Source of the DNA: Prochlorococcus sp. AG-355-M18 | GTDB taxonomy: Bacteria; Cyanobacteriota; Cyanobacteriia; PCC-6307; Cyanobiaceae | DNA: 43,034 bases | Assembly (NCBI GenBank): GCA_003280725.1 | Contig: QCED01000013.1 | Location: 1-43,034 of the forward strand | Direction: 5' to 3' | In this document: piece after piece, positions 21,644 through 33,019 of the stretch | Layout of the letters: the number at the start of each line of letters is the position of its first letter | How positions within the stretch are numbered: position 1 is the stretch's first letter | Notes under the pieces: generated by a model | Told to the model about the DNA's origin: nothing | The model's input: the letters and a program-made list of their open reading frames with translations, nothing else | Database searches by the model: none | Position numbers and translations under genes: made by a program

Positions 21644-22300
21644 TTAATTTTCTTTTATATCAGGAAAACTTTCTTTCAAGGCTGTTCTTGCTGCAAGTTG
21701 TTTTCTCGTATTATCAAGCATTTCATATTCTCTTTGCAAACGAGTATAAGTATTTCTTTCTTCTAGAAGTCTTTGCTGCTCCTCTGCTACAGGACCACCC
21801 AAATGAGCCCCTATCCAAAATGATAATTCCATAGGATTATTGGGTAATTTATCGGGTAAGTTTTTCTTAGCATTAGTCAATTTACTAGTAAGATTAATAA
21901 CATCACAAAGTGCTTCTTTTACTGAATCTTTTAGAGAATCTAATTTCTGAAAATTATCAATATTATCATCACTAATCCAACTTACCATCGCTGAAAAAAA
22001 TGGAGTTGAACGAACTATTTCTAAGACTTGAAATCTTTGTTGTCCAAGAGTAATAATATTACTTCTACCATCATCTGCAGTTTGATGTTTAATTATTTGA
22101 GCACAGCATCCCACATTTGCCATACTTTTTGTAATTGGATCCCACTTAACTATCCCAAACATAGAATCAGTTTCAAGGACGGATTGAAGCATGATCCTGT
22201 ATCTTGATTCAAAAATATGTAACGGTAAAACCTCTTGAGGGAAAAGGACTACTTCTGGCAAAGGAAATAAAGGTAATTCTCTTACAGAGAGCTCTCCCAT
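21644..22300 (-). CDS. LON N-terminal (PUA-like) substrate-binding domain protein
   Basis: A 218-residue protein that is essentially the N-terminal domain of Lon protease without the ATPase and protease parts. It has VRELPLFPLPEVVLFPQEVLPLHIFESRYR and GTVxxI-like strands, then a helical tail ending in a predicted coiled region (about 170-205). Stand-alone Lon-N proteins are widespread in cyanobacteria; their job is not well defined. It lies 55 bases downstream of rpsJ and abuts the methyltransferase gene, so it may be read with the str operon. Confidence 0.88.
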   Translation of the reverse strand: MGELSVRELPLFPLPEVVLFPQEVLPLHIFESRYRIMLQSVLETDSMFGIVKWDPITKSMANVGCCAQIIKHQTADDGRSNIITLGQQRFQVLEIVRSTPFFSAMVSWISDDNIDNFQKLDSLKDSVKEALCDVINLTSKLTNAKKNLPDKLPNNPMELSFWIGAHLGGPVAEEQQRLLEERNTYTRLQREYEMLDNTRKQLAARTALKESFPDIKEN

Positions 22301-22355
22301 TTAAACCTCATCTATATTTTTTATTTTAGTCAATTTGAAAAGCTTTCGGGAATTC

Positions 22356-22676
22356 TTAAAGTTTAACTTCTATATCAACTCCACTAGGAAGATCCAATTT
22401 CATTAAAGCATCAATAGTTTTCGCAGAAGGACTATAAATATCTATTATTCTTCTATGAGTTCTTGTCTCAAAATGCTCTCTAGAATCTTTATCAACATGT
22501 GGTGACCTCAAGACACAATAAATTTTCCTTTTTGTTGGTAAAGGTATAGGACCTATTGCTGAAGCAGCAGTTGTATCAGCAGTTTGAATTATTTTATCGC
22601 AAGACAAATCAAGCATTCTTCTATCAAACGCCTTAAGTCTTATCCTTATTTTTTGTTGCGCAATTGATGCTGTCAT
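22356..22676 (-). CDS. rpsJ: 30S ribosomal protein S10
   Basis: A 106-residue S10 protein, also a NusG/NusA antitermination partner (NusE) in other bacteria. Visible signatures are [12 protein letters not shown], the [35 protein letters not shown] loop and the C-terminal [11 protein letters not shown]. It is the last ribosomal gene of rpsL-rpsG-fusA-tufA-rpsJ, the standard cyanobacterial order, about 98 bases after tufA. Confidence 0.98.
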   Translation of the reverse strand: MTASIAQQKIRIRLKAFDRRMLDLSCDKIIQTADTTAASAIGPIPLPTKRKIYCVLRSPHVDKDSREHFETRTHRRIIDIYSPSAKTIDALMKLDLPSGVDIEVKL

Positions 22677-22774
22677 AATCTTAAATTAACTAGAAGAATA
22701 GGGCCATTAAATTATAATGACCCAATCTATTGTTATATTAGGTGATCGAGGTTAAATTTTAAAATTCAAGTATA

Positions 22775-23974
22775 TTATTTTAAAATTTTAGAAACCACTC
22801 CAGCACCAATAGTGCGTCCACCTTCACGGATTGCGAATCGCATTCCTTGTTCAATAGCTACTGGACAAATTAATTCTCCAGTCATCTTGATTCTGTCTCC
22901 AGGCATAACCATCTCTACGTTAGAGCCATCATCAGAAGTAAATGCTGTAATTTGACCTGTCACATCTGTTGTTCTGATATAGAATTGTGGTCTATATCCT
23001 GCGAAGAAAGGAGTATGTCTACCACCTTCTTCTTTTTTTAGAACATAAACTTCTCCCTCAAACTGAGTATGAGGAGTAATGGATCCTTTTTTAACAAGTA
23101 CCATTCCTCTCTCAATATCTTCCTTTTGAACACCTCGTAAAAGTAAACCAACGTTATCGCCAGCCATACCTTCATCAAGAAGTTTACGGAACATTTCAAC
23201 TCCAGTAACAGTTGTTAGTCTTGTTTCTCTAATTCCAACTATTTCAACTTCTTCTCCAACCTTTACTTTTCCTCTCTCAATCCTTCCGGTTGCTACGGTT
23301 CCTCTTCCAGTAATTGAGAAAACATCTTCAACTGCCATCAGAAATGGTTTATCAACTTCTCTTTCTGGCTCGGGGATGTTAGCATCAACTGCTTTCATTA
23401 ATTCTTCTATTTTTGATTCCCAAGTAGAATCTCCTTCGAGAGCTTTTAAACCGGAAACTTGAACTATAGGAATATCATCTCCAGGAAAATCGTAACTATC
23501 TAAAAGTTCTCTAATTTCCATTTCAACAAGCTCGATAATTTCTTCATCATCAACCATATCGCACTTATTGAGAGCAACTACAAGAGCAGGGACTCCTACC
23601 TGTTTCGCTAAAAGAATATGCTCTTTTGTTTGAGCCATAGGGCCATCTGTAGCTGCGCAAACTAGAATTGCTCCATCCATTTGGGCGGCCCCTGTGATCA
23701 TATTTTTTACATAATCGGCATGTCCTGGACAATCAACATGGGCATAGTGTCTGTCTTCAGTTTCGTATTCGACGTGTGCTGTATTAATAGTAATGCCGCG
23801 CTCTCTTTCTTCAGGAGCACCATCAATATCTCCGTAGTCTTGAGCTTGAGCTTGACCTTTTTTGGCTAATACATTTGTAATAGCAGCAGTAAGTGTTGTT
23901 TTTCCATGATCAACGTGGCCAATAGTGCCTATGTTGACATGTGGTTTGTTCCTTTCGAACTTCTCGCGAGCCAT
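22775..23974 (-). CDS. tufA: Elongation factor Tu
   Basis: A 399-residue GTPase that delivers aminoacyl-tRNA to the ribosome. The G motifs are all visible: GHVDHGKT (about 18-25), [12 protein letters not shown] and SGLKAL. Domains II and III follow, with [13 protein letters not shown] and the C-terminal [15 protein letters not shown]. Length is as expected for a cyanobacterial EF-Tu. It starts 45 bases after fusA; no second tuf copy is seen in the window. Codon use is more G/C-rich than that of neighbouring low-expression genes, as expected of a highly expressed gene. Confidence 0.98.
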   Translation of the reverse strand: MAREKFERNKPHVNIGTIGHVDHGKTTLTAAITNVLAKKGQAQAQDYGDIDGAPEERERGITINTAHVEYETEDRHYAHVDCPGHADYVKNMITGAAQMDGAILVCAATDGPMAQTKEHILLAKQVGVPALVVALNKCDMVDDEEIIELVEMEIRELLDSYDFPGDDIPIVQVSGLKALEGDSTWESKIEELMKAVDANIPEPEREVDKPFLMAVEDVFSITGRGTVATGRIERGKVKVGEEVEIVGIRETRLTTVTGVEMFRKLLDEGMAGDNVGLLLRGVQKEDIERGMVLVKKGSITPHTQFEGEVYVLKKEEGGRHTPFFAGYRPQFYIRTTDVTGQITAFTSDDGSNVEMVMPGDRIKMTGELICPVAIEQGMRFAIREGGRTIGAGVVSKILK

Positions 23975-24019
23975 TTTGAATTAAAGAATCGAGGGTTTAA
24001 GAGTGTTTTAGTTTAGAGA

Positions 24020-26095
24020 TCAGGAGTTGCCCTGATTCTTGGAAATGATAGCTTCAGCAACATTACGAGGAACTTCCTCATAATTTGCGAACTCCATTGA
24101 AAATATACCCCGACCTTGAGTCATTGATCGGAGTTGAGTGGCATAGCCGAACATCTCGGCTAAGGGCACTTTGGCCTGTACCTTGGACAATCCATCATCG
24201 ACAGATTGTCCTTCTACTTGACCTCTTCTAGAAGAGAGATCACCAATTACAGATCCAAGAAAGTCGTCAGGACTTTCGACCTCAACTTTCATCATAGGCT
24301 CTAAAAGGACAGGGTTGCATTTTTTAACCCCATCTTTAAAAGCCATGGAACCTGCTATTTTGAAGGCCATCTCTGATGAGTCTACATCGTGGAATGAACC
24401 ATCGACTAGTGTTACTTTTACATCAATTAGTGGATAACCGGCAAGAACACCTGACTCACAGGTTTCTTTCATTCCATTAGATGCAGGACCAATATACTCT
24501 TTTGGTACAGCTCCACCAACAATCTTGTTGACAAATTCAAATCCTTTACCAACTTCAGCGGGTTCCATTTCAATTATTACATGTCCATATTGACCTTTTC
24601 CTCCAGTTTGCCTCGCATATTTACCTTCACCGGTGGAACTAGACCTTATAGTTTCTCTGTAAGAAACCTGTGGTGCACCAATATTTGCTTCAACTTTAAA
24701 CTCCCTTAACATTCTGTCAACAAGAATCTCTAAATGCAACTCACCCATACCCGCAATTACAGTTTGATTTGTCTCTGGATCTGTACTAACCCTGAAGGTT
24801 GGGTCCTCCTCAGACAAAGCTGTTAAAGCTTTTGACAATTTTTCCATATCTCCTTTAGTTTTTGGTTCAACAGCAACTGAGATAACTGGTTCTGGGATAA
24901 ACAGTGTCTCTAAAACTATAGGATCTTCCGTATTACATAAAGTATCTCCAGTAGTTGTATTCTTAAGACCTAATACTGCACCTAAATCTCCAGCTCTTAA
25001 TTCATCAACCTCTTCTCTTTCATCAGCTTTTAATATTACTAATCGGGAAATTCTCTCCTTAGCATCTTTTGTGGAATTCATGACATAACTCCCCTTTGAA
25101 AGAACACCAGAATACATTCTCACGAAAGTTAATTTGCCATAGGGATCAGACATCACTTTAAATGCTAATGCACTAAAAGGAGCATTATCATCTGAAGGTC
25201 TAACATCTTCTTTACCACTTGGTAAAACACCTTGTATTGGTTTTACATCAACAGGCGCTGGTAAGTAATCAACTACAGCGTCCAAAACAAGTTGTACACC
25301 TTTATTCTTAAAAGCAGAACCACACAATACCGGAACCAATCCATGTTTTAAAACACCTTCTCTTATTCCTTTTTTTAATTGTTCTTCAGATAATTCTCCT
25401 TTTTCAAGAAATATTTCTATTAACTCTTCATCATTTTCGGCAACGCTCTCCATCAATTTATTTCTCCACTCAGAGGCTTCTGCCTCCATTTCAGATGGTA
25501 TAGGCGCCTCTTGAATATCAGTACCAAGATCATTTTTGTAAAGATATGCTTTGTTAGCAACTAAATCAATAATTCCTGTAAGATCACCCTCTGCTCCTAT
25601 AGGTAGCTGAATAGGAAGTGCATTTGCTTTGAGTCGATCTTTTATTTGCCCATTAACTTTTAAGAAATCTGCCCCAGTTCTATCCATTTTGTTTACAAAA
25701 ACCATTCTTGGAACAGAGTATCTATCAGCTTGACGCCAAACTGTTTCAGATTGAGGCTGAACTCCACCCACTGCGCAAAATACAGCAATGACTCCGTCCA
25801 AGACACGCATTGATCTTTCTACTTCAATAGTAAAATCAACGTGACCTGGAGTATCTATAATATTAATTCTGTGATCTTGCCAACTTGTAGATATCGCAGC
25901 AGCAGTAATAGTTATGCCTCTTTCTCTTTCTTGATCCATCCAATCAGTTACTGCAGCTCCATCATGAACTTCACCTATTTTATGGACTACACCTGAATAG
26001 AACAAGATTCTTTCAGTTGTTGTTGTCTTCCCTGCATCAATGTGAGCGGCTATACCTATATTTCTTACTCGTTCTAGGGGAAAGTCGCGTGCCAA
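24020..26095 (-). CDS. fusA: Elongation factor G
   Basis: A 691-residue translocase GTPase. The N-terminal G domain has [29 protein letters not shown] and NKMDRTGAD; domain IV has [15 protein letters not shown] and GGAVPKEYI; domain V has the C-terminal [14 protein letters not shown]. Length is normal. It sits between rpsG and tufA in the str operon, with a 97-base gap after rpsG. Confidence 0.98.
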   Translation of the reverse strand: MARDFPLERVRNIGIAAHIDAGKTTTTERILFYSGVVHKIGEVHDGAAVTDWMDQERERGITITAAAISTSWQDHRINIIDTPGHVDFTIEVERSMRVLDGVIAVFCAVGGVQPQSETVWRQADRYSVPRMVFVNKMDRTGADFLKVNGQIKDRLKANALPIQLPIGAEGDLTGIIDLVANKAYLYKNDLGTDIQEAPIPSEMEAEASEWRNKLMESVAENDEELIEIFLEKGELSEEQLKKGIREGVLKHGLVPVLCGSAFKNKGVQLVLDAVVDYLPAPVDVKPIQGVLPSGKEDVRPSDDNAPFSALAFKVMSDPYGKLTFVRMYSGVLSKGSYVMNSTKDAKERISRLVILKADEREEVDELRAGDLGAVLGLKNTTTGDTLCNTEDPIVLETLFIPEPVISVAVEPKTKGDMEKLSKALTALSEEDPTFRVSTDPETNQTVIAGMGELHLEILVDRMLREFKVEANIGAPQVSYRETIRSSSTGEGKYARQTGGKGQYGHVIIEMEPAEVGKGFEFVNKIVGGAVPKEYIGPASNGMKETCESGVLAGYPLIDVKVTLVDGSFHDVDSSEMAFKIAGSMAFKDGVKKCNPVLLEPMMKVEVESPDDFLGSVIGDLSSRRGQVEGQSVDDGLSKVQAKVPLAEMFGYATQLRSMTQGRGIFSMEFANYEEVPRNVAEAIISKNQGNS

Positions 26096-26192
26096 TTTTA
26101 AAGCTCCAAATAAAATAATTTTTGATAAATCTAGTTCACCCTAAAAGTAAACTTTTATAATAATAAACTACTTAAGTACCTTTTTGACGAAA

Positions 26193-26663
26193 TTAATATC
26201 TGTAATGTGCAAAAGCTTTATTGGCTTCAGCCATTTTATGAGTATCTTCCCTTTTCTTAACTGCACTACCAGTTTCATTTGCTGCATCCATTAATTCACT
26301 AGCAAGTTTTTGTGACATACTCTTGCCATTTCTTGCACGAGAAAAGGTAACAAGCCATCTTAATGCCATAGCAGTGCCCCTTTCTTGACGAACTTCCATA
26401 GGCACTTGGTATGTTGCACCACCAACTCTTCTAGCTCTTACTTCGACAAGAGGAGTGGCATTTTTAACAGCTGTTTCAAATAATTCCACTGCATCCCCAC
26501 CAGTTCTTTCACTTATTAAAGAAAAAGCATCAGATAATATTCTTTGAGCTGTGGATTTTTTTCCATGTTTCATCAATCTAGAAATCATCATTGAAGCTAG
26601 ACGACTATTAAATTGAGGATCTGGGAGAACTGCTCTTTTTACTGCTGCATTACGACGTGACAT
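26193..26663 (-). CDS. rpsG: 30S ribosomal protein S7
   Basis: A 156-residue primary 16S rRNA-binding protein that nucleates the 30S head. It begins [15 protein letters not shown] and contains [22 protein letters not shown] and the strongly conserved [20 protein letters not shown]. It lies 25 bases downstream of rpsL in the str operon. Confidence 0.98.
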   Translation of the reverse strand: MSRRNAAVKRAVLPDPQFNSRLASMMISRLMKHGKKSTAQRILSDAFSLISERTGGDAVELFETAVKNATPLVEVRARRVGGATYQVPMEVRQERGTAMALRWLVTFSRARNGKSMSQKLASELMDAANETGSAVKKREDTHKMAEANKAFAHYRY

Positions 26664-26688
26664 GATTTTTAAAAGTGATGTTTACAAA

Positions 26689-27063
26689 TTAATCTTTAGG
26701 AGCTTTTGCTCCATACTTAGATCTGGATTGACGTCTATCTTTAACTCCAGAAGTATCTAAAGTTCCCCTTATTATATGATACCTAACTCCTGGTAAGTCT
26801 TTAACTCTTCCACCCCTAAGTAATACTACAGAATGTTCTTGCAAATTATGTCCAATTCCAGGAATATAAGCAGTTACTTCAAACCCAGAAGTTAATCTTA
26901 CCCTTGCAACTTTTCTCAAAGCTGAATTGGGTTTTTTAGGTGTTGAGGTATAAACCCTTGTACATACCCCTCTTCTCTCAGGGCATGCTTTTAGTGCAGG
27001 AGATTTTGTTTTCTTAGTCAGACGCTTTCTTTCTGAGCCTATTAATTGTGAGATGGTTGGCAT
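26689..27063 (-). CDS. rpsL: 30S ribosomal protein S12
   Basis: A 124-residue decoding-centre protein, first gene of the str operon. It contains [38 protein letters not shown] and the [29 protein letters not shown] region where streptomycin-resistance changes occur in other bacteria. The Lys residues at those positions are the sensitive wild-type form. It is divergent from glsF over a 187-base gap. Confidence 0.98.
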   Translation of the reverse strand: MPTISQLIGSERKRLTKKTKSPALKACPERRGVCTRVYTSTPKKPNSALRKVARVRLTSGFEVTAYIPGIGHNLQEHSVVLLRGGRVKDLPGVRYHIIRGTLDTSGVKDRRQSRSKYGAKAPKD

Positions 27064-27212
27064 CTAATATTTTTAGATAAATAAATATTAAACAATCATA
27101 ACCTTTTACATGCACCAACTAAAAGTTTTAATGATATTTTTTAAAAAATTTGTGAAATTAAAATTCTTTGGTAAATATTCATTATTTTTAGATCTATTTT
27201 CATATTTATTTT

Positions 27213-27218
27213 TATAAT
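27213..27218 (+). promoter_or_regulatory. Candidate -10 element for glsF
   Basis: A perfect TATAAT lies 32 bases upstream of the glsF ATG, at a good distance for a short leader. No canonical NtcA box (GTA-N8-TAC) sits at the usual spacing upstream. Confidence 0.45.
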
Positions 27219-27250
27219 GATACTAAATAACTAATAAAATTTAATAATCT

Positions 27251-30200
27251 ATGGGAGAGAGTAACAAAAGAAATGGTTGGCCATATCAAGATAGTTATTC
27301 CCAAAATGGAATAATTGGTGAAAAAGATGCTTGTGGAGTTGGTTTCATAGCAAATGTAAAGGGGATAGAGAGCAACTGGATACTTAAACAATCCCTTAAA
27401 GGTCTTAACTGTATGGAGCATAGAGGAGGTTGTGGAGGAGATAGCGACTCAGGTGATGGAGCAGGGATTTTGTGTTCAATACCGTGGCAATATATAGAAG
27501 AAGAAATTAATCTAAAAAACAATCAAGACTTTAATAGAGGCTTGGGCATGATTTTTATGCCTAATACAAAGGAGAAAATTGATGAATGTAAATCCATATG
27601 TGATCAAGAAGCAGAAAAATTAAAATTTCACAAAACATCTTGGAGAACAGTACCAGTTAATAATGAAATCTTAGGTCCTTTAGCCAAAGCAAATGCTCCG
27701 TTCATCTGTCAGTGGATTTTATACATAGATAAAAAAGATCATCAGAATATTGAGAGGATTTTATTCCAATTAAGGAAAAGAATTGAAAAAAAAATAAGAG
27801 AAACTTTTAAAAATCATGTTGGGGATTGTGAATTTTATTTTGCTTCACTAAGTTCTCAAACAGTTGTCTATAAAGGTATGGTGCGTTCTGAAATATTATC
27901 TGAGTTTTATCAAGATCTAAAAGAAGAGGGTTTTAAGGTCTCATTTTCTGTTTATCATCGGAGATTCAGTACCAATACCCTTCCAAAATGGCCGCTCGCT
28001 CAACCAATGAGATTTTTAGGTCATAATGGCGAAATAAATACCCTCTTAGGTAATATTAATTGGGCTAAAGCTTCAGAAACACATATAGATGATTTTTGGG
28101 GAGATTTATCTAATGAAATTAAGCCGATTGTAGATGTAAATAAGAGTGATTCATCAAATCTTGATGCAACCCTTGAAATTAATATTCGCTCAGGCCAACC
28201 AATAACTGATTCATTATTAAAACTTGTTCCTGAAGCATTTAGAGATCAACCAGAACTAAAACTGAGAGAAGATATTAAAGCATTTTATGAGTATTCTGCT
28301 AGCCTACAAGAAGCCTGGGATGGGCCAGCTCTGCTCGTATTCGCAGATGGAAATTTTGTAGGAGCAACGCTTGATAGAAATGGTCTAAGACCAGCAAGAT
28401 ATTCAATCACAAATGATGGTTTTGTAATAATGGGTTCAGAAACAGGAGTAGTAGAAATTGAAGAGGAAAGAGTAATAGAGAAAGGTCGATTAGGACCTGG
28501 ACAAATGTTGGCGGTTGATTTTCATCAGAATAGAATCCTCCGAAATTGGGAGGTAAAATCTGAGGCAGCTCAAAGGCATGATTATAAGAATCTCCTAAGT
28601 GAGAGAACTATAAAAATTAAAAATAGTGAATGGCTCAAAGACTGCAAACTAAAAGACCTTGAGTTAATACAACAACAAACTGCTTACGGGTTTTCAGCAG
28701 AAGATAATGATCTTATATTGGATTCAATGGCTTCATTAGCTAAAGAGCCAACCTATTGCATGGGAGACGATATCCCATTAGCAGTGCTTTCTTCAAAACC
28801 TCATGTTTTATATGACTATTTCAAGCAAAGATTTGCGCAAGTTACAAACCCTCCTATTGACCCTCTGAGAGAAAAACTTGTAATGAGTTTAGAGATGCAT
28901 CTTGGAGAAAGATGTACACCATTTGAGATTAAAGATCCTAAACCTTTTGTTCATTTAAAAAGTCCAATTCTCAATGAAGAAGAACTCATTTCTATAAAAA
29001 ACTCAACAATTCAATCTCAAACAATTTCAAGTTTGTTCAATATAGAGGAAGGTGCTCAAGGCTTAGAAAACCAACTAAAAGCAATTTGCGAACAGAGTGA
29101 GCTCTCTATTAAAGAAGGTTGCTCTTTAATTATCATTTCTGACAAGGGAATTAATCCTAAAAAGACTTTTATTCCTCCTTTACTTGCTGTTGGGGCAGTT
29201 CATCATTATCTCTTAAAAAAAGAAATTAGACTAAAAGCTTCTCTCATAGTTGAGACAGGCCAATGTTGGAGCACTCATCACTTGGCTTGTTTGATTGGTT
29301 ATGGCGCGAGTGCAGTTTGCCCTTGGTTGACCTTCGAAGCTGGAAGAAACTGGTTAAAACACCCAAAAACACAAAAACTCATTGATAGCAAAAAAATAAA
29401 CCTATTATCAATAATTGATGTTCAAGAAAATATTAAAAAAGCTCTAGAAGACGGTCTAAGAAAAATTCTTTCGAAAATTGGAATCTCACTTTTATCTAGT
29501 TACCATGGCGCACAAATTTTTGAAGCTGTAGGCCTTGGATCTGACTTAATAAAAATTGCTTTTGATGGTACAACAAGCCGTATTGCTGGCATAACTTTAA
29601 AAGAATTAACTAATGAAACACTTTCGATACATACTAAAGCCTATCCAGAGATCGATTTAAAAAAATTAGAATTTTTAGGATTTGTACAATTTAGAAATAA
29701 TGGAGAATATCACTCAAATAATCCTGAGATGTCCAAAGTTTTACATTCAGCTGTAAAACAAGGACCAGGATACGATCATTTTGAAACTTACAAAAAACTT
29801 ATTAGTAATAGACCCACAACATCTCTAAGAGATTTACTAACAATTAACTCAAAAAGAAAAAGCATTCCATTAGAGGAGGTTGAAAGTGTTGAATCAATTT
29901 GCAAAAGGTTCTGTACTGGAGGAATGAGTTTGGGTGCTTTATCAAGAGAAGCACATGAAGTATTAGCAGTTGCGATGAATAGAATTGGCGGAAAAAGTAA
30001 TAGTGGAGAGGGGGGAGAAGATCCAGCTCGTTTTAATGTTTTAAATGATATCGATGAAAATACCCAATCTGCGACATTGCCATTTATTAAAGGTCTAGAA
30101 AATGGAGACACCGCATGCTCAGCTATTAAACAAATAGCATCAGGTAGATTTGGAGTTACACCTGAATATCTAAGAAGTGGCAAACAACTCGAAATTAAAA

Positions 30201-31825
30201 TGGCTCAGGGTGCAAAACCTGGAGAAGGGGGACAATTGCCTGGTCCAAAAGTTGATTCTTACATTGCAAAACTAAGAAATAGTAAACCTGGAGTAGCTCT
30301 AATATCTCCTCCTCCGCATCATGATATTTATTCAATTGAAGATTTAGCTCAACTTATCCATGACTTACACCAAGTTCATCCACAAGCTAAAGTGAGCGTT
30401 AAACTTGTTTCTGAAATTGGTATAGGGACTATTGCTGCTGGAGTAAGCAAAGCTAATGCAGATGTAATTCAAATTTCAGGTCATGACGGAGGTACAGGTG
30501 CTTCACCCCTAAGTTCTATTAAACATGCAGGTTTACCATGGGAACTCGGTGTTGCTGAGGTTCATAAATCTCTATTAGAAAATAAATTACGAGAAAGAGT
30601 AATTTTAAGAACTGATGGAGGTCTCAAAACAGGCTGGGATGTAGTTATTGCAGCTTTACTTGGTGCTGAAGAATACGGTTTCGGTTCTGTAGCGATGATT
30701 GCTGAAGGATGCATAATGGCTCGGGTTTGTCATACAAACAAGTGTCCTGTTGGAGTTGCCACTCAAAAAGAAGAGTTAAGAAAAAGATTTAAAGGTATTC
30801 CAGAAAATGTTGTCAATTTTTTCTTGTATATTGCTGAAGAAGTGAGGCAGATCATGAGTAGTATTGGAGTTTCTAATATGGAAGAACTTATTGGTAATAA
30901 AGAATTTCTTTCTGCAAGAAATATCGGTCTTCCAAAAACTTCTAATATCGATCTTTCTTCTTTATTAAATAGTGAACATTCAACCACTGATAGATCATGG
31001 TTAAATCATTCAAAAAATGCTCATAGTAATGGATCTGTATTAGAAGATGAGTTTTTGTCTGATACTGAATTTATAGATTCAATTAAAAATCACGAAAAAT
31101 TAACTAAAGAAATTGAGATAAAAAATACAGATAGAAGTGTTTGTGCGAAAATATCAGGCGAAATCGCAGAACTTCATGGAAATACTGGCTTCAATGGAGA
31201 ACTCAACTTAAATTTCAAAGGGTTTGCAGGACAAAGCTTTGGTGCCTTTTTATTGAAGGGAATGAATGTTCAATTAATCGGAGAAGCTAATGATTATGTT
31301 TGTAAAGGAATGAATGGAGGAATACTCACAATAATTCCACCAAAAATAGATGAAATCTCCTCCGAACAAGTTATCCTTGGAAATACTTGCCTTTATGGAG
31401 CAACAGGAGGGAAATTATTTGCATTAGGAAAATCAGGAGAAAGATTTGCAGTGAGAAATAGTGGCGCTACAGCAGTAACAGAGGGAGCAGGTGATCATTG
31501 TTGTGAATACATGACTGGCGGTAAAGTAGTTATTCTAGGTTCCACAGGAAGGAATATTGGTGCGGGCATGACTGGTGGAATAGCTTTTATACTCGATGAG
31601 AATAATGATTTAATTAATAAAGTTAATAAAGAAATAGTTAACATTCATAAAATAACTTCATCCAAGCAAGAAGATATTTTGTTGGAAATTATTAGAGAAT
31701 ATCAGGCAAAAACAAATAGCTTAAAGGCTTACAAAATAATTGAAAATTGGTCTGATTTCAAGAGTAATTTCAAATTGATTGTTCCCCCAAGCGAAGAAGA
31801 GATGCTTGGTATAAAGAAAATGTAA
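27251..31825 (+). CDS. glsF: Ferredoxin-dependent glutamate synthase
   Basis: A 1524-residue GOGAT that combines glutamine and 2-oxoglutarate into two glutamates. A propeptide (1-27) precedes the catalytic Cys28 of the class II amidotransferase domain (KDACGVGFIAN). The central domain follows, then the FMN-binding synthase domain with SGHDGGTGASPLSS. The [3Fe-4S] cysteines are Cys1154, Cys1160 and Cys1165 in GCIMARVCHTNKCPVG. The C-terminal part (about 1290-1480) is the GXGXG beta-helix. There is no gltD nearby, and the single large chain fits the ferredoxin-linked cyanobacterial enzyme rather than the NADPH type. Confidence 0.95.
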   Translation: MGESNKRNGWPYQDSYSQNGIIGEKDACGVGFIANVKGIESNWILKQSLKGLNCMEHRGGCGGDSDSGDGAGILCSIPWQYIEEEINLKNNQDFNRGLGMIFMPNTKEKIDECKSICDQEAEKLKFHKTSWRTVPVNNEILGPLAKANAPFICQWILYIDKKDHQNIERILFQLRKRIEKKIRETFKNHVGDCEFYFASLSSQTVVYKGMVRSEILSEFYQDLKEEGFKVSFSVYHRRFSTNTLPKWPLAQPMRFLGHNGEINTLLGNINWAKASETHIDDFWGDLSNEIKPIVDVNKSDSSNLDATLEINIRSGQPITDSLLKLVPEAFRDQPELKLREDIKAFYEYSASLQEAWDGPALLVFADGNFVGATLDRNGLRPARYSITNDGFVIMGSETGVVEIEEERVIEKGRLGPGQMLAVDFHQNRILRNWEVKSEAAQRHDYKNLLSERTIKIKNSEWLKDCKLKDLELIQQQTAYGFSAEDNDLILDSMASLAKEPTYCMGDDIPLAVLSSKPHVLYDYFKQRFAQVTNPPIDPLREKLVMSLEMHLGERCTPFEIKDPKPFVHLKSPILNEEELISIKNSTIQSQTISSLFNIEEGAQGLENQLKAICEQSELSIKEGCSLIIISDKGINPKKTFIPPLLAVGAVHHYLLKKEIRLKASLIVETGQCWSTHHLACLIGYGASAVCPWLTFEAGRNWLKHPKTQKLIDSKKINLLSIIDVQENIKKALEDGLRKILSKIGISLLSSYHGAQIFEAVGLGSDLIKIAFDGTTSRIAGITLKELTNETLSIHTKAYPEIDLKKLEFLGFVQFRNNGEYHSNNPEMSKVLHSAVKQGPGYDHFETYKKLISNRPTTSLRDLLTINSKRKSIPLEEVESVESICKRFCTGGMSLGALSREAHEVLAVAMNRIGGKSNSGEGGEDPARFNVLNDIDENTQSATLPFIKGLENGDTACSAIKQIASGRFGVTPEYLRSGKQLEIKMAQGAKPGEGGQLPGPKVDSYIAKLRNSKPGVALISPPPHHDIYSIEDLAQLIHDLHQVHPQAKVSVKLVSEIGIGTIAAGVSKANADVIQISGHDGGTGASPLSSIKHAGLPWELGVAEVHKSLLENKLRERVILRTDGGLKTGWDVVIAALLGAEEYGFGSVAMIAEGCIMARVCHTNKCPVGVATQKEELRKRFKGIPENVVNFFLYIAEEVRQIMSSIGVSNMEELIGNKEFLSARNIGLPKTSNIDLSSLLNSEHSTTDRSWLNHSKNAHSNGSVLEDEFLSDTEFIDSIKNHEKLTKEIEIKNTDRSVCAKISGEIAELHGNTGFNGELNLNFKGFAGQSFGAFLLKGMNVQLIGEANDYVCKGMNGGILTIIPPKIDEISSEQVILGNTCLYGATGGKLFALGKSGERFAVRNSGATAVTEGAGDHCCEYMTGGKVVILGSTGRNIGAGMTGGIAFILDENNDLINKVNKEIVNIHKITSSKQEDILLEIIREYQAKTNSLKAYKIIENWSDFKSNFKLIVPPSEEEMLGIKKM

Positions 31826-32119
31826 ATGCCTTTCTTCGTAAAAACTGAAATCATAAAAAAAGAATATCTAAATAATAATGATTTAAAACGAAAAATAATT
31901 AAAGAACATATTGATTGGATAAAAAAATTAAAAAAAGAGGGAATTAGTATAAAAAGTGGTTTTTTGGTAGATGAGTTAAGTAGGCCCGGTGACGGAGGAT
32001 TACTCATTCTTGAAATGAATAATTATAAAAATGCACTAAAAATAATTAAGAATGATCCAATGATTAAGAATAAACTAGTTGAATGGAAATTAAATGAGTG
32101 GGTAGATTCAAATAAATGA
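31826..32119 (+). CDS. YCII-related small protein
   Basis: A 97-residue protein of the YCII/YciI-like dimeric alpha-beta barrel fold. It has a His-Ile-Asp-Trp segment (HIDWIKKLKKEG) in the position of the conserved family histidine, then SGFLVDELSRPGDGGLLILEM and a C-terminal KLVEWKLNEWV. The function is not known, though YCII relatives have been proposed as small enzymes. Its ATG directly follows the glsF stop codon, so it is almost certainly translated from the glsF message. It converges on lipA with 6 bases between stops. Confidence 0.8.
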   Translation: MPFFVKTEIIKKEYLNNNDLKRKIIKEHIDWIKKLKKEGISIKSGFLVDELSRPGDGGLLILEMNNYKNALKIIKNDPMIKNKLVEWKLNEWVDSNK

Positions 32120-32125
32120 AAATAA

Positions 32126-33019
32126 CTATCTTGGATATTTTTTCATAAGTTTTTGAATCTCTTCAGCATGGTAACTGCTTCGAGTTAAAGGCGAACTAAC
32201 TACTTGCATAAAGTTTAAATCTTTTTCCCCGAAAACTTTAAAGTAATTAAATTTTGAGGGACTCACAAATCTTTGAACAGGTAAATGATTAGGGCCAGGA
32301 GATAAATATTGGCCAATAGTAACAATATCAACGAAATTACTTTTTAAATCCTTAAGAAGACTTAAAACCTCCTCATCTTTTTCCCCTAAACCAAGCATAA
32401 AGCCTGACTTTGTATAAACTTTGGGAGAATAGTCTCTGGTTCTTTTAAGTAACTCAAGAGTTCTCTCATATTTACCCTGAGGTCTTACTTTTTTATATAG
32501 TGAAGGCACAGTCTCAACATTATGGTTTAAAACGTTTGGATTTGAATCAAGAACTTTTTCAAGAGCTTTCCAGTTGCCACAAAAATCAGGAATTAAAAGC
32601 TCAATAGAAGTTTCAGGAGATTTTATTCTTACTTGATGAACACATTCAAAGAATTGGGATGCACCACCATCCTCAAGATCGTCTCTATTAACTGATGTGA
32701 TTACAACATGTTTAAGATTCATTCTATAAACTGCTTCGGCTAGACGATGTGGTTCTGTTGGATCTAACTCTCTTTTAGATCTATCAAAATCAATATCACA
32801 ATATGGACATGCCCTAGTACAGCCAGGACCCATTATGAGGAAAGTGGCAGTTCCACTAGCAAAACATTCACCAATATTTGGACAGCTTGCTTCTTGACAT
32901 ACAGTATTAAGATTTAAATCATTTAACAAATTTGCAGTGTTACCAATTCTCTCAACTTGCGGAGCTTTTACTCTTAGCCAGTCAGGCTTTGAAATTAAGC
33001 TATTAGGATTATTAGTCAA
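32126..33019 (-). CDS. lipA: Lipoyl synthase
   Basis: A 297-residue radical SAM enzyme that inserts two sulfurs into octanoyl groups on E2 and H proteins. Both iron-sulfur clusters are visible: the auxiliary cluster Cys41, Cys46, Cys52 in [12 protein letters not shown] and the radical SAM cluster Cys67, Cys71, Cys74 in CTRACPYCD. The C-terminal RSSYHAEE carries the serine that ligates the auxiliary cluster. The start codon is TTG at 33019; no ATG is near. No lipB is adjacent in the window. Confidence 0.96.
   Translation of the reverse strand: MTNNPNSLISKPDWLRVKAPQVERIGNTANLLNDLNLNTVCQEASCPNIGECFASGTATFLIMGPGCTRACPYCDIDFDRSKRELDPTEPHRLAEAVYRMNLKHVVITSVNRDDLEDGGASQFFECVHQVRIKSPETSIELLIPDFCGNWKALEKVLDSNPNVLNHNVETVPSLYKKVRPQGKYERTLELLKRTRDYSPKVYTKSGFMLGLGEKDEEVLSLLKDLKSNFVDIVTIGQYLSPGPNHLPVQRFVSPSKFNYFKVFGEKDLNFMQVVSSPLTRSSYHAEEIQKLMKKYPR

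Noticed and set aside
27171-27184. GTA-N8-TTA upstream of glsF as an NtcA box
   Set aside because: The second half-site is TTA rather than TAC, and the distance to the TATAAT (28 bases) is longer than the usual 22 or so.
29788-30183. 131-codon minus-strand frame opposite glsF
   Set aside because: Lies fully inside the conserved FMN domain of glutamate synthase; it has Leu/Pro-rich shadow composition and no family resemblance.
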